From Prevotella intermedia ATCC 25611 = DSM 20706 (GTDB taxonomy: Bacteria; Bacteroidota; Bacteroidia; Bacteroidales; Bacteroidaceae), in contig NZ_CP019300.1 of the NCBI RefSeq assembly GCF_001953955.1, positions 248,001-312,000 on the forward strand: a stretch of DNA of 64,000 nucleotides. Reading direction: 5' to 3'. Each line of letters opens with the position of its first letter. The first letter of the stretch is position 1. The position numbers and the translations under genes were made by a program. The notes under the pieces are model-generated. The model was given only the letters and a program-made list of their open reading frames with translations. It was not told where the DNA came from and searched no databases. Shown here in pieces: positions 27,804 to 36,921 of this stretch.

Positions 27804-29705
27804 TTATTTTTGGTCGTTTTTAATCAGTGCAAGCAAATGTTCTACGGCATCTTCTTCGGGTATGTTCTTCTCTACGCATACCTTTTTGCGGTACAGACTC
27901 ACTTTTTTCAGACCTGCACCGACGTATCCATAATCGGCATCAGCCATTTCGCCGGGACCGTTTACAATGCAACCCATAATGCCAATCTTTAAGCCTGTCA
28001 TACCTTTTGTGGCTTCTTTTATGCGTGCAATGGTGGTGCGGAGGTCGTAAAGCGTGCGACCGCAACCAGGGCAAGATATGTATTCGGTCTTCACCATGCG
28101 TAATCTGCCTGCCTGAAGAATGCCAAAAGCAGTTTGCTCCACATCGTCTTGCGAAATGTTACCATTGTTCATAAGCCACAAACCGTCGGTCAGTCCGTCA
28201 ATCATCAATGCGCCCATATCGGCGGCAGCAGATAGTTGGAATTGTTCTTTTGCGCTTGGTTCGTTGGCGTTTTCATTGCTTTCGTCAGCCGAGAATTGGT
28301 ACATCTGTGCAAAAACGACAGGGTTTTCCACGCCTGCAATTATCATTTGGTGAACCAACGCACGCTGTTCGGCGAGCTTGTTCTGATGAGAACTTACGCA
28401 AACTACCACTACTTCGGGGTGGTATTTCAAGCAAGCGAGAAACTCTTCCGACGGTGTTCCATACTTCAGAACCAAGAATTTCATCTTCGACTTCACGGTT
28501 CCGATGAACGGAATGGCAGGAGTTGGGAAGATTGGGAAAACGTTTTCGGAAGGCAATTCGCCCTTTGCTGCCAATTCAATATAGGCATTGTAGTCGATAA
28601 TATATTTCTGTCCGCTCTTCAGCTCTGCTGGTAACGCATCGTTTACGTAGATGTAATCGGGCGTTGGAAGCGTAGAAGCGACGTCGGCATTTTGTTCTTT
28701 TGTGTTGCGGGTAGCTATTACAACAGGAACGTTTTCGCCACCGATGTTTTCCACTGCCTTGGTTTTTCTGCGTTCAGGGCGCAGATAATCGAAGTCTTTG
28801 GAGGTTTCGGCAGGAACAATAATATGTCCTTTCTTCTGACGAATATAGCGTGCCAAGTATTTTGCAACAGGTATTTCGCATTCGGGTTCTTCGCTTAGCG
28901 ACACGCGGATAGTGTCGCCAATGCCGTCGTTCAGCAGCGCACCAATGCCCACAGCACTCTTTATGCGTCCGTCTTCGCCCTCGCCAGCTTCCGTAACGCC
29001 AAGATGGAGCGGATAGTTCATACCCTCTTTCCCCATTTCAGCCACAAGAAGGCGCACCGAACGCACCATTACCACCGTGTTGGAAGCCTTGATGGAAATA
29101 ACAATATCGTTGAAATCGTGCTTTTTAAAGATACGCAGAAACTCCATACAGCTCTCTACAATGCCTTCGGGCGTATCGCCATAACGCGACATAATACGGT
29201 CGGAAAGGCTGCCGTGGTTTACACCTATGCGCACCGCCGTATGATTTTCTTTGCATATCTGAATAAAAGGTGTTAGGCGGTCTTCTATTCTTTTGAGTTC
29301 TTTGGCATATTCCTCGTCGGTATATTCCAATATCTTGAATGTACGTCCGGGGTCTACATAGTTGCCAGGATTAATGCGAACCTTCTCTGCATACAGTGCT
29401 GCCACGTCGGCAACATTCGCATTGAAGTGAACATCGGCGCAGAGAGGTGTCGTAATACCTTCTGCACGCAGTTGCGCATTAATATTCTTGAGGTTTTCTG
29501 CCTCGCGTTTTCCTTGTGTAGTAAGTCTTACAAGCTCACCGCCCGCAGCGATAATGCGCTTTGCCTGCGCCACACTCGCCTCGGTGTCGTTGGTGTTTGT
29601 GGTTGTCATTGATTGGATTCTGACAGGATTATCGCCTCCCATATCCAACGCACCAACGTGTGTAACAGAACTTTTCCTACGTTCGTAATTGAATAAATCT
29701 ATCAT
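27804..29705 (-). CDS. ispG: 4-hydroxy-3-methylbut-2-enyl diphosphate synthase (GcpE)
   Basis: The start at 29705 is chosen because the family N-terminus is MIDLFNYERRKSSVTHVG, giving 633 residues. That is the long form with an inserted domain found in Bacteroidota, chlamydiae and plants. The TIM-barrel signature GGDNPVRIQSMTTT is at the start. The 4Fe-4S ligands CPGCGRTLYDL and MGCIVNGPGE are at the end. The enzyme makes HMBPP in the methylerythritol isoprenoid pathway. The purE gene lies 118 bp upstream on the same strand, with a small hairpin (29767-29785) between. Confidence 0.95.
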   Translation of the reverse strand: MIDLFNYERRKSSVTHVGALDMGGDNPVRIQSMTTTNTNDTEASVAQAKRIIAAGGELVRLTTQGKREAENLKNINAQLRAEGITTPLCADVHFNANVADVAALYAEKVRINPGNYVDPGRTFKILEYTDEEYAKELKRIEDRLTPFIQICKENHTAVRIGVNHGSLSDRIMSRYGDTPEGIVESCMEFLRIFKKHDFNDIVISIKASNTVVMVRSVRLLVAEMGKEGMNYPLHLGVTEAGEGEDGRIKSAVGIGALLNDGIGDTIRVSLSEEPECEIPVAKYLARYIRQKKGHIIVPAETSKDFDYLRPERRKTKAVENIGGENVPVVIATRNTKEQNADVASTLPTPDYIYVNDALPAELKSGQKYIIDYNAYIELAAKGELPSENVFPIFPTPAIPFIGTVKSKMKFLVLKYGTPSEEFLACLKYHPEVVVVCVSSHQNKLAEQRALVHQMIIAGVENPVVFAQMYQFSADESNENANEPSAKEQFQLSAAADMGALMIDGLTDGLWLMNNGNISQDDVEQTAFGILQAGRLRMVKTEYISCPGCGRTLYDLRTTIARIKEATKGMTGLKIGIMGCIVNGPGEMADADYGYVGAGLKKVSLYRKKVCVEKNIPEEDAVEHLLALIKNDQK

Positions 29706-29823
29706 TTTTACCTTTCGAGCGTTAAGTTTTAGGGTGTTGAGCAATACGAATAAAGACGTACGGTTGAAGCATTTCAGCAATGCTTACGCTTGTCTTAACC
29801 TTCGATGCTTGGGTTCCTTTCTC

Positions 29824-30330
29824 TTAACACTTAAATTTATAGTCCTTTATTTCAGCCAATTCTTGGTTGGCTTTTTCTATTTTCTGCCCTAAAGTAGCCT
29901 TCCATTGTTCTACTTTCTTAGCAATTTCTTCATCTCCGAGTGCCATCATTTCAGCTGCTAATATCGCTGCATTCTGTGCACCGTTTACGCCTACGGTGGC
30001 AACAGGTATGCCTGGAGGCATCTGAATGATGGAAAGCATGGCGTCTAAGCCGTCTAACATACCTTTGATAGGCACACCGATTACGGGCAAAGAGGTTGAG
30101 GCTGCAATAACACCAGGCAATGCTGCCGCCATACCTGCACCGGCAATAATCACCTTAATGCCACGTTCTTTCGCCTCTTTGGCAAACTTTTCTACTGCCG
30201 TAGGGGTGCGATGAGCCGAAAGTGCATTCACTTCAAACGGTATTTCGTATTGTTCCAACCACTTGCAAGCTTTCTCCATGACTGGAAGGTCGCTTGTAGA
30301 ACCCATAATAATGCTGACCAATGGTTTCAT
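29824..30330 (-). CDS. purE: N5-carboxyaminoimidazole ribonucleotide mutase
   Basis: The start at 30330 (MKPLVSIIMGSTSDLPVMEKA) gives 168 residues, normal for PurE. Conserved GSTSD near the start and SAHRTP near 42 bind the substrate. AGMAAALPGVIAA and GVPIKG follow. It acts in purine synthesis after PurK. The gene is 26 bp downstream of the PAP2-like gene, in the rpoN group. Confidence 0.94.
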   Translation of the reverse strand: MKPLVSIIMGSTSDLPVMEKACKWLEQYEIPFEVNALSAHRTPTAVEKFAKEAKERGIKVIIAGAGMAAALPGVIAASTSLPVIGVPIKGMLDGLDAMLSIIQMPPGIPVATVGVNGAQNAAILAAEMMALGDEEIAKKVEQWKATLGQKIEKANQELAEIKDYKFKC

Positions 30331-30356
30331 AATATCTTTGTTTTTATTTTTTGTTT

Positions 30357-30974
30357 TTATATTAATATGATTGTAAAAAATGCGCTGATGATGCCTAAAA
30401 AGAATCCTGCCGTAACCTGTGTAAGCGTGTGTTGTCGCAATATAATGCGGCTCGAACCCACTATTCCCGATGCTATGATGACCAAACAGAGCCACCACAC
30501 GGGATTGAAACTAAGCATAAAAGAGAATGCCAGCAACGCTCCCAGCACGCCACCAATCGCTGCGGTGTGGGTAGATATCTTCCACCACACGTTGATAATG
30601 GCACAAAGTATTTGTATAACCAATGCCACAATCAGGATAGACGTTATCAAATGCGGCAAATGCAGCAGGTTCATGACGTAGAAACAAGTGAAATAGCAGA
30701 GTATGGAAATAACGTAGGGCACCATTCTGCGTTCCTTTTGTCCCAACTGTAAAGGCGTCCAGCCGTGGTATTGTCTGTAAAGATGAATGAGCAAACTCGG
30801 TATGAGCACGGTGAAAAGATAAACCATCAGTATCAACGACAACTTAACCTGCCACGGAAACATACTCAGGTAGGAGAAAATGAATATCGCCAAGATACCC
30901 ACAACGGGCAGATAGAATGGCGTGAGTAGCATACTCGCTATTCGTGCAGTCAATATGATGTTCTTTTCGTTCAT
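30357..30974 (-). CDS. Small PAP2-like membrane protein
   Basis: A 205-residue polytopic protein with about six membrane segments. A PAP2-type catalytic pair is visible as STHTAAIGG near 133 and RIILRQHTLTQVTAG near 180. The first PAP2 motif (KxxxxxxRP) is weak, perhaps QKERRMVPY near 79. It is likely a lipid phosphatase such as an undecaprenyl pyrophosphate phosphatase, but the substrate cannot be read. Located 34 bp downstream of rpoN and 26 bp upstream of purE. Confidence 0.7.
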   Translation of the reverse strand: MNEKNIILTARIASMLLTPFYLPVVGILAIFIFSYLSMFPWQVKLSLILMVYLFTVLIPSLLIHLYRQYHGWTPLQLGQKERRMVPYVISILCYFTCFYVMNLLHLPHLITSILIVALVIQILCAIINVWWKISTHTAAIGGVLGALLAFSFMLSFNPVWWLCLVIIASGIVGSSRIILRQHTLTQVTAGFFLGIISAFFTIILI

Positions 30975-31008
30975 ATTTTTATGTGTCGTACCAATTTTCT
31001 TGGTTTGC

Positions 31009-32520
31009 TTATTCCTTGCGCAGACGGGCTACGGGTAGGTTCAGTTGCTCACGATACTTTGCCACTGTGCGCCTTGCAATGGGGAAACCTTTCTCTTTCA
31101 TCACCTTTGCCAGAGCGTCGTCGCTAAGCGGTTTCTGTTTGTTTTCATTATCGATGATTTCCCGTAAAACCACTTTTATCTTTCTTGTAGACATTTCTTC
31201 TCCGTCTTCCGTAGTATAACTGTCAGTAAAGAAGAAACGAAGAGGGAATGTTCCCCACCTTGTTTGTGCGTATTTAATGTTGCTTACACGCGAAATAGTA
31301 GATATATCGAGACCTGTTTTCTCGGCAATATCTTTCAATATCATAGGCTTCAAGTCGGCTTCGTTGCCTTCTTGGAAGAATTTCTTCTGTATTTCGATGA
31401 TGGCTTTCATCGTTGTGTAAAGCGTGTTTCGGCGTTGCTTAATGGCTTCTATAAAGCCTTGAGCCTTTTCCACCTTGCCTTTTGCATAGAGCAACGCCTC
31501 TTTTTCCTGTCGGTTCATACCCTGCTTGTTGTCTTTGTAGGCTGCCAACATATCGTTGAAGCTCTGCGAAACGTGCAGTTCGGGTAGGTTTCCGTAGTTC
31601 AAAGTGAAGCTGATGTTTCCGTTATCGTCGGTGTCGATGATGAAGTCGGGCGTTATTTGCTGCACGTTTCTGCCCATTGTTTCGCCCATCGATGCTCCAG
31701 GCTTTGGGTTCAGCTTGCGTATCTCGGCTTGCAGTGCCTTTATTTGGAGGTCGGAAAGCGATAGAGCAGCTTGTATCTTGTTCCAATGCTTCTTCGTGAA
31801 AGCATCGAAGTGTTCGGTAAAAATGGTTTTCAGATAGCCATACACGTTGCCGTTGCGTTCCCATTCTCCATCTGTTACCTTGCGTTTTATTTGCAGGAGC
31901 AGGCATTCTTGCAGCGAGCGTGCGCCAATACCGGCAGGGTCGAAGTCTTGCAACAGCTTCAGCGTGTCGGCTATTTCCTGTTCTTCGCAGTCTATACCGT
32001 GGTAAATGGCAAGTTCGTCAGCTATTACATCAAGCTCCTTGCGTAGCAATCCATCGTCGTCGAGGCTGCCAATGAGGTATTCCAGTATGGCTTTCTGCCT
32101 TTCGGTAAGCACCCTTTCGCCCACTTGTTCGTTGAGTTTGTCGATGAACGATGTAGTGTCGCCATACACAATTTCCTCGTAGTCGGCATTGTCTTGGCGT
32201 TGCCGTCCGTCGTAGACAGGCAGTTCGTCGTCGCCTCCCATACGTTCGAGTGCCTTGTCGAGTGCGTCTTGTCGCTCTTGCTGTTCCTGTTGTGCGTCGA
32301 AATCGTCGTTGCCAACCTCCGTGTTGTCTGTTCCTTCAGAGAGTTCGCCCTCTTCCCGTCCTTTTTCCAATGCAGGATTATCGTCTAATTCGGCATTTAC
32401 ACTTTCCTCCAATTCGGTCAATGGCATTTCAAGCAACTTCACTTGCAGCATCTGTTGCTGCGAAAGTCGCTGCACTTGCAGTTGTCGTTGCTCTTGTATC
32501 TGTATTTGTTCTTGTGCCAT
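31009..32520 (-). CDS. rpoN: RNA polymerase sigma-54 factor
   Basis: A 503-residue protein with the three sigma-54 regions. The Gln/Leu-rich N-terminus (QEQRQLQVQRLSQQQMLQVKLLEMPLTELE) is the activator-interacting domain. An acidic linker is followed by the core-binding domain (GSLDDDGLLRKELDVIADEL). The C-terminal RpoN box ARRTVAKYRE lies close to the end. It needs an AAA+ enhancer-binding activator, none of which is encoded in this window. It follows a conserved unknown gene by 45 bp, with a possible -7 TAATTTTG (32540-32547) in that gap. Confidence 0.95.
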   Translation of the reverse strand: MAQEQIQIQEQRQLQVQRLSQQQMLQVKLLEMPLTELEESVNAELDDNPALEKGREEGELSEGTDNTEVGNDDFDAQQEQQERQDALDKALERMGGDDELPVYDGRQRQDNADYEEIVYGDTTSFIDKLNEQVGERVLTERQKAILEYLIGSLDDDGLLRKELDVIADELAIYHGIDCEEQEIADTLKLLQDFDPAGIGARSLQECLLLQIKRKVTDGEWERNGNVYGYLKTIFTEHFDAFTKKHWNKIQAALSLSDLQIKALQAEIRKLNPKPGASMGETMGRNVQQITPDFIIDTDDNGNISFTLNYGNLPELHVSQSFNDMLAAYKDNKQGMNRQEKEALLYAKGKVEKAQGFIEAIKQRRNTLYTTMKAIIEIQKKFFQEGNEADLKPMILKDIAEKTGLDISTISRVSNIKYAQTRWGTFPLRFFFTDSYTTEDGEEMSTRKIKVVLREIIDNENKQKPLSDDALAKVMKEKGFPIARRTVAKYREQLNLPVARLRKE

Positions 32521-32565
32521 AATAACCTGAATTATGTTTGCAAAATTACGAAAAAAGAAACATAA

Positions 32566-33213
32566 TCATTTGAAATAATGGTGCAATTCTTCTACCAATA
32601 CAGAAAGTTTCTTTGTATCGGCGTTGCCATATCTATCCCAAATGTTCTGACAAGGCAGCAAAAGGGGCGAAATCATAAGGTCGTCGTGGTTCAGATAAGG
32701 GTCGCAAAACCGATATACGTCCATAATTTCCACCACTCGGCGGGCGGTTATGCCCAACAGTTGTGCCACTTCTTTCACTTCGGGAGTTTCTTCTGCCATT
32801 GTGATAGGGGTGAGATGGAAATACAAATCGAGCACAACGATGAGTGCAGCAGGCGTCAGGTCGGTGGCTTTCTCTATAGGCAGGAAGTCTTTTTCAAAGG
32901 TTTCCTCTGCTTCCACACCTTCGTAGAACTTCTCAGGCTTTCCAAATCCTTTCATTCCCCTTATGCGTTTCACTTCTTTTCGCAGCTTGTTGGGGTTGTT
33001 GGCGTATGTTTCCCAAAGTGTTTGCAGGCTTGGAATGTCTTTTCTTGCAAGTTGTTCCATCTTTTCCGATAGCATACGTGGCGGAATGTGCAGTTCCAAA
33101 CTAAGCTCAACCATCGAACGAGCGTAAGTTGGTTTAATGCCTATGGGTTTCTTCAGATATATTTGCAAGAGCAGAAGCCAATATTCTTCCGTCCATAATG
33201 GGTGTGTTGCCAT
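32566..33213 (-). CDS. Conserved protein of unknown function upstream of rpoN
   Basis: A 215-residue soluble protein, helix-rich, without signal peptide. Visible features are TEEYWLLLLQIYLKKPIGIKP near the start, a Lys-rich KLRKEVKRIRGMKGFGKPEKF, and LLGITARRVVEIMDVYRFCDPYLN near 170, which could be a helix-turn-helix. I recognise no named family. It is the first gene of the rpoN group and has a strong promoter. Cytoplasmic. Confidence 0.7.
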   Translation of the reverse strand: MATHPLWTEEYWLLLLQIYLKKPIGIKPTYARSMVELSLELHIPPRMLSEKMEQLARKDIPSLQTLWETYANNPNKLRKEVKRIRGMKGFGKPEKFYEGVEAEETFEKDFLPIEKATDLTPAALIVVLDLYFHLTPITMAEETPEVKEVAQLLGITARRVVEIMDVYRFCDPYLNHDDLMISPLLLPCQNIWDRYGNADTKKLSVLVEELHHYFK

Positions 33214-33239
33214 AAGTCAAATGCAGTTAATGATTATGG

Positions 33240-33271
33240 CAAAGTTACTTATTTTAAGTTTAATAACCAAA
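33240..33271 (-). promoter_or_regulatory. Promoter of the rpoN group
   Basis: On the minus strand a -33 TTTG (33268-33271) and a -7 TAACTTTG (33240-33247) are separated by 20 bp. This is an excellent Bacteroidetes promoter. It lies 26 bp upstream of the ATG at 33213. Confidence 0.75.
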
Positions 33272-33321
33272 TTTTTCATTATATCATTGTGTTGGAATAT
33301 GAAACAAGATGAATACCTTAT

Positions 33322-33511
33322 TTTTGTAAAGATAATTCTGTTAAAAAGTGATAACTGCGCTTTGACATTGCGAAAGCGGCTCTTTTGCGATGCAAAACAT
33401 ACGCTTTTACCGTGCAAAACAGCCGCTTTTGGAACGCAAAACAATAGGTTTTATAATACTCTGATAACGAGTTAGTTATACAATATATATGTTTATAAAA
33501 AATATTTACAT
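33322..33511 (-). repeat. Dispersed element copy D
   Basis: 190 bp, from TTTTGTAAAGATAATTCTG to AAAATATTTACAT, in the orientation of copy B. It lies in a divergent intergenic region, between the rpoN-group promoter and the promoter of the head-GIN lipoprotein. Its central inverted repeat has one mismatch. Subfamily with GTGATAACTGCGCTTTG. Confidence 0.85.
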
Positions 33512-33578
33512 TCTTATCATCTTCTTTTCGTTTATGAAATAAGTTATATTACTAAAATAGACTATTCGAGAAAATGTG

Positions 33579-33586
33579 TATCTTTG
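33579..33586 (+). promoter_or_regulatory. -7 element upstream of the head-GIN lipoprotein
   Basis: A perfect TATCTTTG without a clear -33. It would give a leader of about 190 nt before the ATG at 33784. I see no convincing short gene in that leader. Confidence 0.45.
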
Positions 33587-33783
33587 CCTACAACTATACT
33601 TTGGCTTATTGCGAAGACAAAGGCAATGGAAAGGAACAAGTACTGGTATTGGAAAGTCTGCCTTAATCTTATGCAATATAAAAAGTTGTAGTGGGCAGCA
33701 TTTATTATATAATAAAAATATTTATCGGATTGATGTCACAAAGCCACGCTTACTACGTACTAAGGGTAAACAATCAAAACAAA

Positions 33784-34725
33784 ATGCTTATGAAACGACT
33801 ATTTTTTTGCTGTGCCATACTTCTTGGAGTGATGAACAGCTGTGCAACAAAGCCAAAAGAGAAACGTAATGCCATTACCGTTACTACTTCGACAGCCATT
33901 ATTACCCAAAGCTACAATGTGAAAGGCTTTAGCGGGATTGACATTGGTATGATTGGAAATGTGGAATACGTGCAGGGCGACACATACAGTGTCAGTATTA
34001 CAGCACCCAGAAACATCATTGCAAACACGGAGGTGAGCAATAAAAACGGACTTCTCAGAATACATTGGAAGGAAGGCACAAAGCATAAAGACAAGGACGA
34101 ATGCAAGAAGACACCCATCATAAGAATAACATCGCCTCGTATGGACATTATCGATATGTACGGTGTGAACGATTTTAAGGCGAAGAACATGAAAGGTGGA
34201 GACATGAAAATCGACCTTAGTGGTGTAAATTCGTTGCATATAGACAACCTTTCAAGCGAATCGCTGACACTGAACATGAGCGGTGTGGTAGATGGAAAGA
34301 TAAACATAAATGCGAAGAAAGTTAAGTTTGATGGAACTGGTGTCATCGATATAACATCGTCTGTAAGCTCTGATGACTTCAAGATAATAAACAGCGGGGC
34401 GGGCGAATATAAGGTTACGTTCAGCGGAAAGAAAGGCAGAATAGACAATGCTGGCAATGGAGAAATCAGACTGAAAGCTACAAAAACCGATTTATTGGAC
34501 ATTGTAAATTCGGGTTACGGCGAGTTTAATCTTAACTTTAAAGGAGGTGAAGGCAGGATTAATAATACTGGAAACGGGGAAGTAAAAGCCGATTTGGAAT
34601 GCCAACGCATCGTGGTAACAAATGCAGGCTTCGGCGAAGTAACGCTTGCAGGTACTGCCGATGATGTTCAGATAGACAATCAAGGTGTTTCACACGTAGA
34701 TAGCTCCAAGTTGAATAAATATTAA
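33784..34725 (+). CDS. Head-GIN domain lipoprotein (DUF2807)
   Basis: The start is placed at 33784 (or 33790) because the lipoprotein signal MKRLFFCCAILLGVMNSC begins there. The frame open upstream has no coding character. The mature protein, about 290 residues, has the head-GIN/DUF2807 pattern: NVKGFSGIDIGMIGNVEYVQGD, then repeated strands ending in Asn-Gly-Gly or Asn-x-Gly (NSGAGEYKVTFSGKKGRIDNAGNGEI, and twice more). The repeats suggest a right-handed beta-helix. Such proteins are often coded next to ECF sigma factors, as here (23 bp before the sigma gene). Function is unknown. Confidence 0.85.
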   Translation: MLMKRLFFCCAILLGVMNSCATKPKEKRNAITVTTSTAIITQSYNVKGFSGIDIGMIGNVEYVQGDTYSVSITAPRNIIANTEVSNKNGLLRIHWKEGTKHKDKDECKKTPIIRITSPRMDIIDMYGVNDFKAKNMKGGDMKIDLSGVNSLHIDNLSSESLTLNMSGVVDGKININAKKVKFDGTGVIDITSSVSSDDFKIINSGAGEYKVTFSGKKGRIDNAGNGEIRLKATKTDLLDIVNSGYGEFNLNFKGGEGRINNTGNGEVKADLECQRIVVTNAGFGEVTLAGTADDVQIDNQGVSHVDSSKLNKY

Positions 34726-34748
34726 AAGCGTGTATTAACTGCCTGTGA

Positions 34749-35222
34749 ATGACAGAAACAGAGTTTAAACAAGAAGCCGCCACCGCGCGACCGAAACTCA
34801 TTAGCATCGCCCTGCGCTATCTGAAAAACAGCGATGAGGCGGAAGACATTGTGCAAGATGCAATGTTACGACTATGGCAGATACATACCGAACTCAATTT
34901 GCCGCTCATGCCCATCGCTTCTGTCATTACTAGGAATATTGCTATCGACCGCCTGCGCTATGCTATGCCACACACGGCAATAAGCAGTTTGCAAGCCATA
35001 CAGGCGGAAGAACGTACAGAAACCGATGAACGCATCGACAGAATGTTGCGCATTATGAACGCTTTGCCTACATTCCAGCAAACCATTCTGCGTTTGCGAC
35101 ACATCGACGGAATGGAATATGCCGACATTGCACAGATTACGGGCAGTACCGAAGCAGCCATACGGCAGGCTGTCAGTCGTGCCAGACGAGCAGTTTTAAA
35201 GCAATATAAAAATGGAAAATAA
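34749..35222 (+). CDS. ECF-type RNA polymerase sigma factor
   Basis: A 157-residue protein. Region 2 is visible as LRYLKNSDEAEDIVQDAMLRLW, with NIAIDRLR following it. Region 4 is LPTFQQTILRLRHIDGMEYADIAQITGSTEAAIRQAVSRARR, with a clear helix-turn-helix. It directs RNA polymerase to a dedicated promoter set in response to envelope signals. The gene overlaps the next by 11 bp, and that gene encodes a single-pass membrane protein that fits an anti-sigma factor. Confidence 0.9.
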   Translation: MTETEFKQEAATARPKLISIALRYLKNSDEAEDIVQDAMLRLWQIHTELNLPLMPIASVITRNIAIDRLRYAMPHTAISSLQAIQAEERTETDERIDRMLRIMNALPTFQQTILRLRHIDGMEYADIAQITGSTEAAIRQAVSRARRAVLKQYKNGK

Positions 35223-35754
35223 AGAAATAAAACTACTGATTGACAAGTTCTTGGACGGCGAAACCACACTCGGCGAGGAGCAAAGCCTTTACGCTTACTT
35301 TCGCTCGGAGCATGTATTGCCCGAATACTTGCACTATCGGGAAATGTTTCTCGACTTTGCTGCCGTTCAGCAACTGTCCGAACATATTGAAGAAACACCA
35401 AAACAGCTGACACGAACAAACACTGTTACGCTTCGTCGCATCATCGCCATTGCTGCTTCTCTACTGTTTTTGCTTGGCATTTATATCTTTTACGGGCAGT
35501 ATCAAGACCACCAATTGGCAAGGAAATATGCAGGAAGCTACACTATTGTCAATGGAGTTAGGAACGACAATCTGCACGAAATAAAAGGAAAACTGAAGGA
35601 AACGTTTGCCGAAGCCGACCGAATAGCACAGAAAGTACAGAGTCAAGCCGTGATAGAAAATGCCGAAACGGAAGTGCTTGAAAGCATTGACGACCCTAAA
35701 CAGCGCAAAGCATTGGAACAACTGTTGAATACTGACGGCGAAACAACGCTGTAA
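35212..35754 (+). CDS. Probable membrane anti-sigma factor
   Basis: A 180-residue protein overlapping the ECF sigma gene by 11 bp. The cytoplasmic N-terminus (ELIDKFLDGETTLGEEQSLYAYF-like, with the actual residues DKFLDGETTLGEEQ) resembles Bacteroidota anti-sigma/regulatory N-domains that begin with a short LLDxFLxGxTTLxEE motif. One transmembrane segment (IIAIAASLLFLLGIYIFY) lies at about 72-90, followed by a periplasmic helical tail. The position and topology, rather than a recognised domain, support the call. Confidence 0.75.
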   Translation: MENKEIKLLIDKFLDGETTLGEEQSLYAYFRSEHVLPEYLHYREMFLDFAAVQQLSEHIEETPKQLTRTNTVTLRRIIAIAASLLFLLGIYIFYGQYQDHQLARKYAGSYTIVNGVRNDNLHEIKGKLKETFAEADRIAQKVQSQAVIENAETEVLESIDDPKQRKALEQLLNTDGETTL

Positions 35755-35790
35755 CAACGATACAAAACCATAAATATAAGGAAGGAAAAA

Positions 35791-36174
35791 ATGAAGAAAT
35801 ACATAATAACATTCATTGTTTGCTTGCTGACAACGCTTGCCGCAAAGGCGCAAAACAGCATCGACAATCTTGTGGAACGTTATTCTTCGTCGGGTGGTTC
35901 TTCCTTCACAACAGCTGTAAAACGCAATCCGCAAACCCAAAAAGTGGTGAAAGTTGTGAAGACACTCGAAACCGATAATGGCGAAGGAAATACCTTTTAC
36001 CGCGCATTTAAACGCGAAGCACGTACGGGAAGCTGGACCGACAAGGTGGCAAATAACGAACATACTACCCTACTTGTGGTGGAAAAGCCCCAGCAAACTC
36101 GCATCTATATGCTGAAACGCAATAGTGGCAACTACGGACAAGTAAAGGTAACGATTATCATACAGCCGAAATAA
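35791..36174 (+). CDS. Small exported protein of the sigma-factor operon
   Basis: A 127-residue protein with a signal peptide (MKKYIITFIVCLLTTLAAKAQ). The mature part is NSIDNLVERYSSSGGSSFTTAVKRNP, then TFYRAFKREARTGSW and a strand TTLLVVEKPQQTRIYML. It lacks a motif I can name. Small exported proteins in this position are common in Bacteroidales sigma/anti-sigma operons. It follows the anti-sigma gene by 36 bp and may be a signal-sensing partner or a regulated output. Confidence 0.72.
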   Translation: MKKYIITFIVCLLTTLAAKAQNSIDNLVERYSSSGGSSFTTAVKRNPQTQKVVKVVKTLETDNGEGNTFYRAFKREARTGSWTDKVANNEHTTLLVVEKPQQTRIYMLKRNSGNYGQVKVTIIIQPK

Positions 36175-36294
36175 AATCTTTCTCATAGCAATGCGGAAAG
36201 GGTATATCGCTATTTAAAAGTTAATACTTTAGCTCTCATAGATTGATTTCTCAATGCTTAATTAGACGTATAGCATATTCTTATCAGCACAAAC

Positions 36295-36338
36295 AAACCG
36301 CTATCAAACAGTTTTTGCTTCGTTTGGTAGCGGTTTTT
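36295..36338 (+). terminator. Terminator of the sigma-factor operon
   Basis: A 15-bp stem (AAACCGCTATCAAAC with GTTTGGTAGCGGTTT, one G-U pair) with a 12-nt loop and a T run. It lies 120 bp after the last gene and could also end the converging HXXEE operon. Confidence 0.75.
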
Positions 36339-36372
36339 ATTATCTTCAAATCTATGCTGACAAGGGTAGTTG

Positions 36373-36906
36373 CTATTTATTACCTTTTTCCCAACGTTGA
36401 AACCTATCCATAAAGAAGAATGCAGAAAACAAGCTTAGTATGGTAAGAACAATGCCAATGGCCGCCCATAAAAGCATTTGCGAGAAGGATAGAACTGTTG
36501 TTTTTGAGAATTCAGCAAAAGAATAGATGCAGTAAGGCAATGTCAGGAGGCTTGTAATGATAACGGGCACATATTTTCGATATACAATCCACTGCGCAAT
36601 ATGCATTAAAAGGTGAACGGAATACCCTGTCAATGCAGCAAACCACCATTGATATTCACCTGTCCAAACGGAGCAAAACGAAACAACAGAAATAAGTATG
36701 AACTCGTGAGCAGTACCAACGGCAAAGGTGGAAGTAGAATAATCGAAAACTCCTCGTCGGGTAAAGAACGATTCGATTTTAGGGAATCGTTTTCTCAATT
36801 CTTCCCTATTCCTGTCTATCCAACGTCTAAACATAATAATTTCCTCGTATTCGTGAATCATAAACACGAAAGGAAGAAGCATCATTATTAAGTTTATTCT
36901 TGCCAT
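36373..36906 (-). CDS. HXXEE-domain membrane protein
   Basis: A 177-residue protein with about four to five membrane segments. The HXXEE motif is visible as HEYEE at residue about 18, followed by a cytoplasmic-like stretch RRWIDRNREELRKRF. Further His residues (TAHEFI, HLLMHIAQ) lie in the membrane parts and could bind metal. The family is widespread and uncharacterised. It is the last gene of the four-gene accessory operon. Confidence 0.78.
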   Translation of the reverse strand: MARINLIMMLLPFVFMIHEYEEIIMFRRWIDRNREELRKRFPKIESFFTRRGVFDYSTSTFAVGTAHEFILISVVSFCSVWTGEYQWWFAALTGYSVHLLMHIAQWIVYRKYVPVIITSLLTLPYCIYSFAEFSKTTVLSFSQMLLWAAIGIVLTILSLFSAFFFMDRFQRWEKGNK

Positions 36907-36921
36907 AACCTCCCTTGTTAT

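Noticed and set aside
33576-33869. Short plus-strand frame (97 codons) ahead of the head-GIN lipoprotein
   Set aside because: It overlaps the lipoprotein start in another frame, has no signal or family pattern, and spans the promoter.
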